Of a stretch of DNA of 6,054 nt, positions 6,012 through 6,054 are shown piece after piece. Positions within the stretch are counted from its first letter, which is position 1; each line of letters starts with the position of its first letter. Location: NCBI GenBank assembly GCA_964436865.1, contig CAYTFK010000392.1:1-6054 (forward strand), in the 5' to 3' direction. The notes below the pieces were generated by a model. That model saw nothing but the letters and a program-made list of their open reading frames with translations. It did not search any database and was not told the origin of the DNA. Both the position numbers and the translations under genes were made by a program. This DNA is from JAXGPP01 sp964436865. Its GTDB lineage: Bacteria > Planctomycetota > Planctomycetia > Pirellulales > Thermoguttaceae.

Positions 6012-6054
6012 TCGGGGCGGAGGGATTCGAACCCACGACCCCCTGCTCCCAAAG
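6012..6054 (-). tRNA. tRNA-Pro (anticodon UGG), 3' half only
   Basis: The reverse complement reads as a canonical tRNA 3' half. The anticodon loop is TTTGGGA with anticodon TGG, closed by C31-G39. It is followed by 3' anticodon stem GCAGG, variable loop GGGTC, T arm GTGGG / TTCGAAT / CCCTC, 3' acceptor strand CGCCCCG and discriminator A. The acceptor implies a 5' end CGGGGCG, typical of bacterial tRNA-Pro, which fits the anticodon. The next genomic bases are C, T, T, so the CCA end is not encoded and must be added by tRNA nucleotidyltransferase. One pair of the T stem (positions 50-64) is a T-T mismatch. The D arm and 5' acceptor strand lie beyond the window edge. This tRNA would read CCA and probably other proline codons. 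Confidence 0.93.

Noticed and set aside
5926..6054. Plus-strand reading frame running into the tRNA, giving a GRRDSNPRP-like peptide
   Set aside because: That peptide is the well-known artefact of translating the antisense of a tRNA T arm, not a protein.
5679..6054. tRNA-Pro as an integration site for a mobile island
   Set aside because: No second copy of the tRNA 3' end, no integrase and no composition break are visible in the window.

Overview
The window looks like a GC-rich bacterial chromosome segment. The best guess is a planctomycete, possibly of the Pirellula/Gemmata type. This is inferred from three things: a very large Hanks-type kinase fused to exotic sensor-like domains, secreted CE1-type esterase and ChbG/YdjC-like proteins, and strong G/C preference at third codon positions. 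There is no rRNA or other taxonomic marker, so the assignment is tentative.

Layout: (1) 1-155, plus strand, holds the last 50 codons of an unrecognised gene. (2) 171-3524, plus strand, starts 15 bp later and encodes an 1117-residue membrane-spanning protein. In order it has a cytoplasmic Ser/Thr kinase, one transmembrane helix, four tandem beta-rich modules, a caspase-like (peptidase C14) domain with its catalytic Cys replaced by Ser, and a helical TPR-like tail. (3) 3529-4701, minus strand, encodes a secreted CE1/feruloyl-esterase-like alpha/beta hydrolase and converges on the kinase gene with only 4 bp between stop codons. (4) 4821-5678, minus strand, encodes a secreted ChbG/HpnK (YdjC-like) putative carbohydrate deacetylase, upstream of and co-directional with the esterase. 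(5) 5679-6011 is non-coding, with one stem-loop. (6) 6012-6054, minus strand, is the 3' half of a tRNA-Pro(UGG) cut by the window edge.

The left half looks like a signalling operon. The kinase is predicted to sit inside the cell, while the repeats, pseudo-caspase and TPR-like part lie outside the cytoplasm, so the protein resembles a one-piece receptor kinase. The right half looks like a small exported carbohydrate-processing pair, in which an esterase and a deacetylase could both remove acyl groups from polysaccharide. Nothing in the sequence links the two halves functionally; they are only convergent neighbours. The most unusual item is the kinase/pseudo-caspase fusion. I see no CRISPR array, transposase, integrase or attachment-site duplication.
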